A stretch of 64,000 nucleotides of DNA from Lentzea pudingi. Lineage in GTDB: Bacteria; Actinomycetota; Actinomycetes; Mycobacteriales; Pseudonocardiaceae. The DNA lies in NCBI RefSeq assembly GCF_014646255.1, contig NZ_BMNC01000006.1:329502-393501 (forward strand), read 5' to 3'. The translations under genes were made by a program, and so were the position numbers. Numbering within the stretch: the first letter of the stretch is position 1; the number at the start of each line of letters is the position of its first letter. The notes beneath the pieces are model-generated. The model searched no databases. It was not told the origin of the DNA and was given only the letters and a program-made list of their open reading frames with translations. Below are positions 40,890 through 48,889 of the stretch, in pieces.

Positions 40890-41270
40890 ATGAGCGAGCG
40901 TCTGCGGGGTGTGGTCGGCCAACTCGCCGTCCGGCCCTCCGACCGGGTGCTGGAGATCGGCTGCGGTCAGGGCGTCGCCGCCACGATGGTGTGCCAGCTG
41001 CTGTCCACCGGCACGCTCACCGCCGTCGACCGCTCGGTGAAGATGGTCGAGGCCGCGACCCGCCGCAACGCCGTGCACGTGGCGTCGGGCAAGGCGGAGT
41101 TCCTCATCGCGTCGCTCGAGGACATGAACCTCGGCGACCGGCGGTTCGACCTGGTGTTCGCGGTGCGGGTCGGGCTGTTCCACCGGGATCCGGAACGGGC
41201 GCGGGCGCTGGTGGAGCCGTGGCTCGCGCCAGGAGCCCGCGTGCTGTCGTTCTTCGACGTCCCCGTGTAG
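40890..41270 (+). CDS. Short class I SAM-dependent methyltransferase
   Basis: A 126-residue protein. The SAM site is VLEIGCGQGVAATMVCQLL (motif I), TAVDRSVKMVEAA (motif II) and FDLVFAVRV. The C-terminal strands that normally complete the fold and shape the substrate pocket are mostly missing; the protein ends ARVLSFFDVPV. Many actinobacteria have such short forms, so it may be complete; a truncation is also possible. In-frame ATGs at 40878 and 40881 are less likely starts. It is convergent with a lipoprotein gene 6 bp away. Confidence 0.8.
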   Translation: MSERLRGVVGQLAVRPSDRVLEIGCGQGVAATMVCQLLSTGTLTAVDRSVKMVEAATRRNAVHVASGKAEFLIASLEDMNLGDRRFDLVFAVRVGLFHRDPERARALVEPWLAPGARVLSFFDVPV

Positions 41271-41276
41271 GACCTG

Positions 41277-41759
41277 CTAGATGCGGCCGAACAGGTCCGT
41301 GATCAGCTTCTTCGACGGCTCGACGCCCGCGGGCGACACCACCTCGATCTGCGTCTTGCCCTTGCGCGCGGCCACCGTGTGCTGGGCGGTCTCCGCGCCG
41401 CCGGCCGAGCTCTCGTAGGCCTCGTCGAACAGGCCGTCGATGGCCTTGGCCTTCTCCGGCTTGCCCTTGGCGAACGTCGCCGCGGTCGCGTTCGTCGTGA
41501 ACCGCACCTCGACCGGCATGCCCGCGCCCACGTAGTTGCAGGTCGTGACGGTCTTGTCGACGGTCTCCCGCTGGCCCTGCAACCTCAGGTTGAGCGCCTT
41601 GCCCACGACGGACGAGTTGGCGTTCGCGCAGTTCGGACCGTTGCCGGCGGGCTGCTCGACGGTCGTCTGGGTCGCCGGGGCCTGCGTCGGGGCGGCTTCC
41701 GGCTCGGAGGTGCAGGCGGCGAGCAGGAACGCGGCGGCGGCGAGGAGGGTGATGCGCAC
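41277..41759 (-). CDS. Small lipoprotein (DUF3558-like)
   Basis: A 160-residue exported protein. The signal MRITLLAAAAFLLAACTSE carries a lipobox (LAAC), and a low-complexity Ala/Thr/Pro/Gln linker follows. The mature part has two Cys (NCAN, TTCNYVG) that could form a disulfide, and strand-rich segments (VEVRFTTNATAATFAKG, TQIEVVSPAGV). It resembles DUF3558-type actinobacterial lipoproteins of unknown role. The GTG start has a close AAGGGA. It lies 40 bp downstream of the GH6 gene on the same strand, so it could be read from the same transcript. Confidence 0.75.
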   Translation of the reverse strand: MRITLLAAAAFLLAACTSEPEAAPTQAPATQTTVEQPAGNGPNCANANSSVVGKALNLRLQGQRETVDKTVTTCNYVGAGMPVEVRFTTNATAATFAKGKPEKAKAIDGLFDEAYESSAGGAETAQHTVAARKGKTQIEVVSPAGVEPSKKLITDLFGRI

Positions 41760-41799
41760 ATCCCTTCATCGGGCCTGCCGCCACCGCGTTACCCACGGC

Positions 41800-42729
41800 T
41801 CAGGTGCCGTCGATGAGCCTGACCGCGATCGCCGGACTGAACTGACCTGCCGGAACGGTCGGCGCGATGCCGCACTGGCCGTCGGAGTTGCCCGGCGTCT
41901 TCACCCACAGCAGCATTTCCGCGCCGCCGCCCGCCTGCGCGGGGACGCCGAGCCTGCGGCCGGCCGGGTTGCACCACTCGCCGTTGCTGCCGTTGGCGTT
42001 GCGGCTCGTGTCGATGACGAACCTCGGCCCGCCGCCCAGCGCCGACACGACCGCGTTGCCGTAGCTCGCCGACGCGCTGGTCGTGTAGTAGTTCGACACG
42101 TTCACCGAGAAGCCGCGCACGTTGCGCACGCCCGCGGCGTTCAGGCGCGACGCCATCGTGGCCGCCGCTACCCAGCCCGCGTTGCCGCCGTCGAGGTACG
42201 CGTAGGTGTTGGGTGCTTTCTGCTGGAACATCTGCGTGGCGTAGACGAGCATCGCGTTGCGTTCGTTGATCTGCGTCTGGGTCATGCACTCGAAGTCGCC
42301 CAGCGCGTCGGGCTCGATCACGACCACCGCCGGTTTCGTGCCGATGCCCGCCGCGAAGCCGGAGATCCACGTCCGGTAGGCCGCCGGGGAGCCCGCCCCG
42401 CCACCGGAATGCCCGCCGCACGCGTCCCGGCCGGGCAGGTTGTAGGCGACGAGCACCGGCAGCTTGTCGTTGCCGTCCGCGGCGCCGGTGTAGCTCGCGA
42501 CGACGCTGCCGATGTTCGGGTCGTTGCCGAACCAGCGCGCGATCGGCCTGGAGCCGATCGACGCCTGGATTCGCGACGCTCGCGCGTCACCGGGGTTGTT
42601 GCGCGCCCACACCGCGGGCGACGAGTTCGGGTTGACGTAGAAACCGCTCGTCAGGTCGAGCGGACTCGCCGCATGTGCGGGCGCGGGTAAGAGGAACAGC
42701 AGTGTCACCACAGCCAGGACCCACCTCAT
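41800..42729 (-). CDS. Secreted GH6 cellulase (endoglucanase/cellobiohydrolase)
   Basis: A 309-residue exported enzyme hydrolysing beta-1,4-glucan. The signal peptide is LAVVTLLFLLPAPAHAA. The GH6 signatures are present: VAYNLPGRDACGG (general acid Asp), VVVIEPDALGDFEC and NGEWCNPAGRRLG. The open-cleft type suggests an endoglucanase, although loop length cannot settle this. No carbohydrate-binding module is present. ATG 42729 has AAGGAG and lies 17 nt after the GH9 stop, so the two enzymes are one operon. The palindrome at 44858 probably represses both. Confidence 0.93.
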   Translation of the reverse strand: MRWVLAVVTLLFLLPAPAHAASPLDLTSGFYVNPNSSPAVWARNNPGDARASRIQASIGSRPIARWFGNDPNIGSVVASYTGAADGNDKLPVLVAYNLPGRDACGGHSGGGAGSPAAYRTWISGFAAGIGTKPAVVVIEPDALGDFECMTQTQINERNAMLVYATQMFQQKAPNTYAYLDGGNAGWVAAATMASRLNAAGVRNVRGFSVNVSNYYTTSASASYGNAVVSALGGGPRFVIDTSRNANGSNGEWCNPAGRRLGVPAQAGGGAEMLLWVKTPGNSDGQCGIAPTVPAGQFSPAIAVRLIDGT

Positions 42730-42746
42730 TGTGGATCTCCTTCCTG

Positions 42747-44816
42747 CTAACGGGAATCTGCGTACGCGGCCACCCATGCCAGTGCGGAGTTCCAGTTGAT
42801 CGCGACCTCGTTCGTCGACCACGAGCCGATGTCGTCGATGTAGCACTTGGCCGGCGAGCAGCCGCGCAGGTTCTGCTGCGCCACCGGGTCCTGCAACCCG
42901 GTGTTCGGGCCACCGGCGAGCGCACCGGCGGGCGGATTGGGCAGTTTCGGGTCGAGCTGGTTCGCCCAGTGGCGGTGGTGCTGGTTGCGGGCGGCCTGCT
43001 CGCCGTAGCCGCTGACGAACGACCGGTTCACCGCGTTGCGGCCCAGCAGGTAGTCGAATGACTCCAGCACGGCGTCGCGGTACTTGGGGTGCCGGGTCAG
43101 GTCGTGTGCCCGCGCCATGATCATCGCGGCGTTGGCGGTGGAGCTGGTCGAGCCCCACAGGTAGCCGGGTGCCGGGTCGGGATAACCCTGTTCCCGCAAC
43201 GACTTCACGTAACCGTTCGCGACGGTGAGCAGCCTGAGCTTCGCGAGGATCACCTTGTCGAGCGGGAAGCGCCAGGGCGTGCGCAGGATAGTGAGGTCCG
43301 CGAGCGCGCCGGTGTCCTTCCACGAGAAGCCGTCCTCGGTCAGCTTCGTGGTGATCCGCTTCAGGTACCTGTGGTCCCCGGTCAGCGCGTACAACTCCGT
43401 TGCCGCCCAGGAGAACTCGTCGCTGACGTTCGTGTCGTCGTAGGCGCCGCCGCCGACGTTGTCCTCACGCGGCGCGTAGACCGCCGGGTTCTCGTTCGCG
43501 GCCTTCCACGCGCGTTCGGCGGCGGTCCGGCACTGCGCCGCGAGGCCGGGGATCACGCGTGCGCACCGGGCACCGGCCGCGGCGAGGTTCAGCGTGGCCG
43601 CGGTGGAGACGGCGTGCAGGTAGCGGGGCTGCGGGTCGAGGTGCGGCAGGGTCGGCAGCGCGGTCCACGCCAGGTCGTGGATCTTGTGGTGCACCATGCC
43701 GTCGGGCGCCTGCATGCGCATCAGGAACTCGACCTCCCAGCGCGCCTCGTCGAGGACGTCCGGGCGCGGGGACTGTTCGTAGGAGTCCATGAGCTGCCAC
43801 GCGGCGAGCGCGCCGTTCACCACGTACTTGCCGTGGTCGCCGGCGTCGTACCAGCCGCCGCGCACGTCCAGTGAGTAGTCGCACACGCCGGGCAGGCACG
43901 GAACCGAGGCGTCACCGAGGTGTCCGGCCGGGCGCGCGTACTTCTCCCCCACCCGTGCCGCTTCGATCGGGGTACCGCTCCGGTTGTGGTAGAAGTACGC
44001 CAGCGCGTCCTTGCTGAGCTGCGCGTACGGGTTCTTCGCGAGGTCGAACGGCTGTGAGACGTCCTGCCCGACCGCCAGGGTGAAACCGCTGCCCGCCTTG
44101 CGGTACGCGGAGAAGTCCGCGATGTGCACGCTGTCGCCGGACGACGCGTCCGCGCCGCGCACCTCCGTCCGTCCACTCCGGACCACCTTGCCGGCCGCGT
44201 CCTTCAGCTGCCACGACAGGGGTGTGGCCGACGTGCTGACGACGGTCGACCGCTTGGGCCCGTCGACGTCGTAGGCGTGCTGGTTGACGCGCACCGGTGA
44301 GCCGTAGGTCCAGCCACCGCCGGGCGGGATCGCCCCGCCGGTCAACGACACGTCGTCCAGGCAGAGCGTGTACGGCTCGGTCGCGCCGCCCATCTGCAGC
44401 GACACCTGCTGGTGGATGTCCGAGACCGTCGAGCTCCCGGTGAACTCGAACGTCTGCGGTGCCGGGGTGAGCGCCGCCGCCTTGTTCAGCGTGGACTGGA
44501 CGACGGCGCGGACCGTGACTGCCTTCGTGGCGGACGCGGTGAACCGCAGCGTGTAGGGCTGACCGGCTTCCAGCGGGATGTCGTTCTGGCCGATCATCGA
44601 GCTCCACGGGTTGACCGTCCCAGCCGGAACGTCGGCGCACAGCCGTCCGTCCACGACCTTCGACGGCGTGTTCCCGCTGCTCCACCACGGGGTCTTGCCC
44701 GCGTCGAAGGTGCCGTTCAGCACGCGTTCGTGCCCGGCGGCGAGCGCCGGGGTCGCGAGTGCCAGCGCCAGCACGACCGGCAGGGCGGCGGCGGTGGATC
44801 TGAGTCCAACAGACAT
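42747..44816 (-). CDS. Secreted GH9 cellulase with CBM and Ig-like domains
   Basis: A 689-residue enzyme. After the signal peptide (VVLALALATPALAA) comes a CBM4/9-type module (residues ~28-165: NGTFDAGKTPWWSS, TLRFTASATKAVTV). A cellulase N-terminal Ig-like domain follows (~170-260: VRVNQHAYDVDGPKR), then the GH9 barrel: DVRGGWYDAGDHGKYV (catalytic Asp pair), GRNAVNRSFVSGYGE, HHRHWANQLDP and a final Glu in WSTNEVAINWNSAL. Such enzymes act as processive endoglucanases. ATG 44816 is used; GTG 44831 is an alternative. It is first gene of the GH9-GH6 operon, 42 bp from the LacI-type palindrome. Confidence 0.93.
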   Translation of the reverse strand: MSVGLRSTAAALPVVLALALATPALAAGHERVLNGTFDAGKTPWWSSGNTPSKVVDGRLCADVPAGTVNPWSSMIGQNDIPLEAGQPYTLRFTASATKAVTVRAVVQSTLNKAAALTPAPQTFEFTGSSTVSDIHQQVSLQMGGATEPYTLCLDDVSLTGGAIPPGGGWTYGSPVRVNQHAYDVDGPKRSTVVSTSATPLSWQLKDAAGKVVRSGRTEVRGADASSGDSVHIADFSAYRKAGSGFTLAVGQDVSQPFDLAKNPYAQLSKDALAYFYHNRSGTPIEAARVGEKYARPAGHLGDASVPCLPGVCDYSLDVRGGWYDAGDHGKYVVNGALAAWQLMDSYEQSPRPDVLDEARWEVEFLMRMQAPDGMVHHKIHDLAWTALPTLPHLDPQPRYLHAVSTAATLNLAAAGARCARVIPGLAAQCRTAAERAWKAANENPAVYAPREDNVGGGAYDDTNVSDEFSWAATELYALTGDHRYLKRITTKLTEDGFSWKDTGALADLTILRTPWRFPLDKVILAKLRLLTVANGYVKSLREQGYPDPAPGYLWGSTSSTANAAMIMARAHDLTRHPKYRDAVLESFDYLLGRNAVNRSFVSGYGEQAARNQHHRHWANQLDPKLPNPPAGALAGGPNTGLQDPVAQQNLRGCSPAKCYIDDIGSWSTNEVAINWNSALAWVAAYADSR

Positions 44817-44857
44817 TGGTGGCCTCTTCACAGATGCGTCATCTCGTGGTTACAGTT

Positions 44858-44873
44858 TTGGAAGCGCTTCCAA
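44858..44873. promoter_or_regulatory. Perfect palindromic LacI-type operator TTGGAAGCGCTTCCAA
   Basis: A 16-bp perfect palindrome with AGCGCT core, related to the CebR/CelR box TGGGAGCGCTCCCA. It lies between the divergent GH9-GH6 operon and the sugar importer operon, whose last gene encodes a LacI regulator. One site can govern both directions. Confidence 0.8.
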
Positions 44874-44956
44874 TTTTGGCGAACTGTACGCCACATCACA
44901 GCACTTCAAAAGACCGTAATCGCTTCCGGACCAACCGCCGGACCTGGAGGTCCCCC

Positions 44957-46192
44957 TTGTCCAGACTCATCGCACTGGCCGCTGTCTGCGTGCTCGCGGG
45001 CTGCGGCGCCCAAGCCACCGACGGCGACACGACCCTGGTCGTGAAGACCTTCAGCCAGTTCGGCTACGAGGACCTCTACCGCGAGTACGAGGCGTCGCAC
45101 CCCGGCGTGAAGATCAAGGAGGAGAACATCGGCAAGCTCGGCGACTACTCGCCGAAGCTGCAGCAGTGGATGCAGACCGGCAAGGGCGCGGGCGACGTGG
45201 TGGCGCTGGAGGAGGGCATCCTCGTCCAGTTCATGGCGAAGCCGGACCAGTTCGCCGACCTGCGCGAGCACGGCGCGGCCGAGCTGGAGCCGAACTTCCT
45301 GCCGTGGAAGTGGAAGCAGGCCGTCACGGGCGACGGCAAGATCGTCGGTCTCGGCACGGACGTCGGCGCGCAGGGCATGTGCTACCGCAAGGACCTGTTC
45401 GCCGCGGCGGGCCTGCCGAGCGACCGCGAGCAGGTCGGCGCGCTGTGGCCCACCTGGGAGAAGTACGTCGAGGTCGGGAAGTCGTTCAAGGGCGCCAAGT
45501 TCTTCGACTCGGCCGGTGGCGTGTACCAGAACGTGCTGATGCAGCAGGGTGACCACACGTACTACGACAGGTCGAACAAGCTGGTGATCGACAGCAACCC
45601 GGGCGTGCGCGCGGCGTGGGACACGACGATCAAGATGATCGAGGCGGGCCTGTCCGCGAACGTCGACCAGTGGAGTCCGCAGTGGAACGCGGGCTTCAAG
45701 AACGGCGCGTTCGCCACGATCCCGTGCCCGTCCTGGATGCTCGGCACGATCGAGAAGCAGTCCGGGCCGGAGCTCAAGGGCAAGTGGGACGTCACGAGGG
45801 TGCCCGGTGACGGCGCGGTGCGCGGCGGCTCGTTCCTCGCGGTGCCCAAGCAGAGCAAGCACCAGAAGGAGGCCGCCGAGCTGGCGAAGTTCCTGACCGG
45901 CGCCAAGGGCCAGACCACGGCGTTCAAGTCGAAGAACAACTTCCCGTCGTCACCGCAGGCCATCGACGACCCGGCGGTGCGCGACTTCACCAACCCGTAC
46001 TTCAGCGACGCACCGGTCGGGAAGATCTTCGGTGAGAGCGTGAAGGCGTTGAAGCCCGTCTACCTCGGGCCGGACAACATCGCGATCAACGACCGGGTGG
46101 CCAACGCGCTGACCGCCGTCGAGCAGGGCAAGCTCACACCCGCCGACGCGTGGACCAAGGCCGTGGACGACGCCAAGCGGCTGGTCAAGTGA
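44957..46192 (+). CDS. Sugar ABC transporter substrate-binding lipoprotein (probable cello-oligosaccharide)
   Basis: A 411-residue SBP family 1 protein. The TTG start (GGAGG 6 nt upstream) yields LSRLIALAAVCVLAGCG, a lipoprotein signal with lipobox LAGC. The mature part has the usual maltose-binding-like pattern: YEASHPGVKIKEENIG, GDVVALEEGILVQFM, GKIVGLGTDVGAQGMCYRKD and FATIPCPSWMLGT. It is the first gene of an SBP-permease-permease-LacI operon, divergent from GH9-GH6 cellulases, so its ligand is probably cellobiose or a longer cello-oligosaccharide. Its stop overlaps the next gene's GTG. Confidence 0.92.
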   Translation: MSRLIALAAVCVLAGCGAQATDGDTTLVVKTFSQFGYEDLYREYEASHPGVKIKEENIGKLGDYSPKLQQWMQTGKGAGDVVALEEGILVQFMAKPDQFADLREHGAAELEPNFLPWKWKQAVTGDGKIVGLGTDVGAQGMCYRKDLFAAAGLPSDREQVGALWPTWEKYVEVGKSFKGAKFFDSAGGVYQNVLMQQGDHTYYDRSNKLVIDSNPGVRAAWDTTIKMIEAGLSANVDQWSPQWNAGFKNGAFATIPCPSWMLGTIEKQSGPELKGKWDVTRVPGDGAVRGGSFLAVPKQSKHQKEAAELAKFLTGAKGQTTAFKSKNNFPSSPQAIDDPAVRDFTNPYFSDAPVGKIFGESVKALKPVYLGPDNIAINDRVANALTAVEQGKLTPADAWTKAVDDAKRLVK

Positions 46193-47070
46193 AGTCTCTC
46201 GACTCGAAGTGGGCCCCGTACCTGTACGTCGCGCCGTTCTTCGTGATCTTCGCGGCGTTCGGCCTGTTCCCGCTCGTGTACACGGCCTGGGTGTCGTTGC
46301 ACGAGTGGGACATCGCCGGGCAGGGCGGGTTCGTCGGCCTCGACAACTACACGACGCTGTTCGGCGACCCGGACTTCTGGAACGCCACGGTCAACACGAT
46401 CGGCATGCTCGTGCTGGCCACGGTGCCACAGCTGTTCGGCGCACTGGTGCTGGCGTCGTTGCTCAACCAGAAGCTGCGGGGGCTCACCTTCCTGCGGATG
46501 GGCGTGCTGCTGCCGATCGTCACGTCGGTGGCGGCCGTCGGCATCGTGTTCAGCCAGATCTTCGACCGCGACGCGGGCATGGCGAACGGGTTGCTGGGAC
46601 TGCTGGGCGTGTCACCGGTCGACTGGCACGCCGACAAGTGGTCGTCGTGGACGGCGATCGCGACGATGGTGAACTGGCGCTGGACCGGGTACAACGCGCT
46701 GATCTACCTGGCCGCGATGCAGGCCGTGCCGAAGGACCTCTACGAGGCGGCCACTGTGGACGGTGCCTCGAAGGTCCGGCAGTTCTTCAGCATCACCGTG
46801 CCGAACATCCGGCCGGCGATCCTGTTCACCGTGATCATGTCGACGATCGCGGGCATGCAGCTGTTCACCGAGCCGCTGATCTTCGCGCAGGGCGGGTTCG
46901 CGATCTCCGGCGGCAGCCTGCGGCAGTTCCAGACCGTGTCGATGTTCATGTTCGAGAAGGCCTTCCGCGACTTCGACTACGGCTACGGCTCCGCCGTGGC
47001 GTGGGTGATCTTCCTGCTGATCACGCTGCTGGCCGTGGTGAACTTCCTGATCACGAGGAGGAGCCGATGA
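46189..47070 (+). CDS. Sugar ABC transporter permease (MalF/CebF type)
   Basis: A 293-residue membrane protein with about six TMs (YLYVAPFFVIFAAFGLFPLV first). The EAA motif for ATPase docking is near YEAATVDGASKVRQFFSITVPN. It is of the sugar permease (CUT1) family and pairs with the next gene. The GTG start overlaps the upstream stop by 3 nt (GTGA). The operon has no ATPase gene; a general sugar ATPase (MsiK type) elsewhere in the genome probably energises it. Confidence 0.92.
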   Translation: MKSLDSKWAPYLYVAPFFVIFAAFGLFPLVYTAWVSLHEWDIAGQGGFVGLDNYTTLFGDPDFWNATVNTIGMLVLATVPQLFGALVLASLLNQKLRGLTFLRMGVLLPIVTSVAAVGIVFSQIFDRDAGMANGLLGLLGVSPVDWHADKWSSWTAIATMVNWRWTGYNALIYLAAMQAVPKDLYEAATVDGASKVRQFFSITVPNIRPAILFTVIMSTIAGMQLFTEPLIFAQGGFAISGGSLRQFQTVSMFMFEKAFRDFDYGYGSAVAWVIFLLITLLAVVNFLITRRSR

Positions 47071-47873
47071 TGCTCCGGCTCACGCTGGCCGCGGCGATCG
47101 CGCTGTCGGCGTTCCCGCTCTACTGGCTGTTCGTGGTGGCGACGCGCGCGAACGACGTCGTCGGCGACTGGCCGCCACCGTTGCTGCCCGGCCCGAACCT
47201 CTGGGAGAACGTCGGCAGGCTCTTCGACGCCGACCAGGCGAACTTCCTGCTGGGCATGGGGAACTCCGCCCTGTCGTCCGCCGTGGTGACCGTGTCGGTG
47301 GTCTTCTTCAGCACCCTGGCGGGTTTCGCGTTCGCCAAGCTGCGCTTCCGCGGCCGCAACGCGCTGCTGCTGGTCATCCTCGGCACCATGATGATCCCGG
47401 TGCAGATGGGCATCATCCCGCTGTACCTGATCATGGTGGAGCTGGGCTGGCAGAACCGCCTCGAGGCGATCATCGTGCCGTCGCTGGTGTCCGCGTTCGG
47501 CGTGTTCCTGATGCGCCAGTACGCGGAGAAGGCCGTGCCGGACGAGCTGATCGAGGCGGCGCGGGTGGACGGCTGCTCGACGTTCCGGATCTACTGGACG
47601 GTCGTGCTGCCCGCGTTGCGGCCGGGCGCGGCGGTGCTCGGCCTGTTCACGTTCATGGGGACGTGGAACGAGTTCCTGTGGCCGCTGGCCGTGCTGGAGG
47701 CCGACAACCCGACCGTGCAGTTCTCGCTGTCGCAGCTGTCGACGACCTACTACACCGACTACACGCTGATGTTCGCCGGCGCGCTCGTGTCGACGGTGCC
47801 GCTGCTGGTGGTGTTCGTGCTGTTCGGCAAGCAGATCATCGGCGGGATCATGGACGGCGTGATCAAGGCGTGA
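47067..47873 (+). CDS. Sugar ABC transporter permease (MalG/CebG type)
   Basis: A 268-residue membrane protein with six TMs (LTLAAAIALSAFPLYWLFVV first). The EAA docking motif is IEAARVDGCSTFRIYWTVVLP. It is the CUT1 partner of the preceding permease. The ATG overlaps the upstream stop, with a GAGGAGGAG ribosome site. It is followed after 14 bp by the LacI regulator. Transported sugar is inferred from the cellulase neighbours. Confidence 0.92.
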   Translation: MMLRLTLAAAIALSAFPLYWLFVVATRANDVVGDWPPPLLPGPNLWENVGRLFDADQANFLLGMGNSALSSAVVTVSVVFFSTLAGFAFAKLRFRGRNALLLVILGTMMIPVQMGIIPLYLIMVELGWQNRLEAIIVPSLVSAFGVFLMRQYAEKAVPDELIEAARVDGCSTFRIYWTVVLPALRPGAAVLGLFTFMGTWNEFLWPLAVLEADNPTVQFSLSQLSTTYYTDYTLMFAGALVSTVPLLVVFVLFGKQIIGGIMDGVIKA

Positions 47874-47887
47874 GGCAGACTGTGGGC

Positions 47888-48889
47888 ATGAGCAACCGGC
47901 CGGTGACCGTGGACGACGTGGCGAAACACGCCGGAGTGTCCACCGGCACCGTCTCGCGGGTGATCAACAACGCGCCGCACGTGAGCGGCAAGGCCCGTGC
48001 CGCCGTCGAGCGCGCGATCGACCAGCTCGGGTACGTCCCGAACAAGACCGCGCAGTCACTGGCCGGGCAACGCCGCGGGTCCGTCGTGCTGGCCATCTCG
48101 AGCGACGACCCCGGCCTGTTCGCGAACCTGTTCTTCGCCCAGGTCGTCACCGGCGTCAACGCGGTGGTCGAGGAGACGGACCTGGAGCTGCAGCTGGTGC
48201 TCGCCGCGTCCGACCGCGGCCGGGCCCGGCTCTCCCGGATCTTCCGGGCGCGCGCGGCGGACGGCGTGATGCTGCTGGCGTTGAAGGAGAACGACCCCCT
48301 GTCCGCGCTGGCCGAGTCGAGCGGTGTGCCCGTGGTGCACGGCGGCCGCTCGCTCGACTCCGAGCCCCGGTACTACGTCGACGCGGACAACCGGGGTGGC
48401 GCGCGCGAGGCCGTCGAGTACCTGATCTCGTCGGGGCGGCGGCGGATCGCGACGATCACCGGCGGGCAGGACCAGCACGTCGGTGTCGCGCGGTACCTCG
48501 GGTACCGCGAGGCCGTCGTGCTGGCCGGGCTCGACGACTCGCGGGTCGCGCACGCCGACTTCAGCGAGGCCGGCGGGGCGGCGGCGATGACCTCGCTGCT
48601 GGACCGCTCCCCCGACCTCGACGCGGTGTTCGTGGCCTCGGACGCGATGGCGGCCGGGGCGTTGTCGGTGCTGGCCGCCCGCGGGATCGCGGTGCCGTCG
48701 GACGTCGCGGTGGTGGGGTTCAACGACATCGTGACGGCCCAGCACACCACCCCGGCGCTGACGACCGTGCGGCAGCCGATCGACGCGCTGGGGCGGGAGA
48801 TGACGCGGATGCTGCTGCGGCTGATCGACGGGGACACCCCGACGTCGCTCATCCTGCCGACGTCGCTCGTGGTCCGCGAGTCAGCCTGA
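47888..48889 (+). CDS. LacI-family repressor (CebR-like) of the cellulose locus
   Basis: A 333-residue repressor. The HTH and hinge (residues 5-60) read VTVDDVAKHAGVSTGTVSRV and VSGKARAAVERAIDQLGYVP, the typical LacI reading head. The rest is a periplasmic-binding-like sugar sensor (RGSVVLAISSDDPGLFANLF, PDLDAVFVASDAMAAG, VAVVGFNDI). It is the last gene of the importer operon. It most likely binds TTGGAAGCGCTTCCAA at 44858 and perhaps the site before the GH3 gene, released by cellobiose, as known for CebR. The 3' end overlaps the convergent DUF2264 gene by 9 nt. Confidence 0.9.
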   Translation: MSNRPVTVDDVAKHAGVSTGTVSRVINNAPHVSGKARAAVERAIDQLGYVPNKTAQSLAGQRRGSVVLAISSDDPGLFANLFFAQVVTGVNAVVEETDLELQLVLAASDRGRARLSRIFRARAADGVMLLALKENDPLSALAESSGVPVVHGGRSLDSEPRYYVDADNRGGAREAVEYLISSGRRRIATITGGQDQHVGVARYLGYREAVVLAGLDDSRVAHADFSEAGGAAAMTSLLDRSPDLDAVFVASDAMAAGALSVLAARGIAVPSDVAVVGFNDIVTAQHTTPALTTVRQPIDALGREMTRMLLRLIDGDTPTSLILPTSLVVRESA

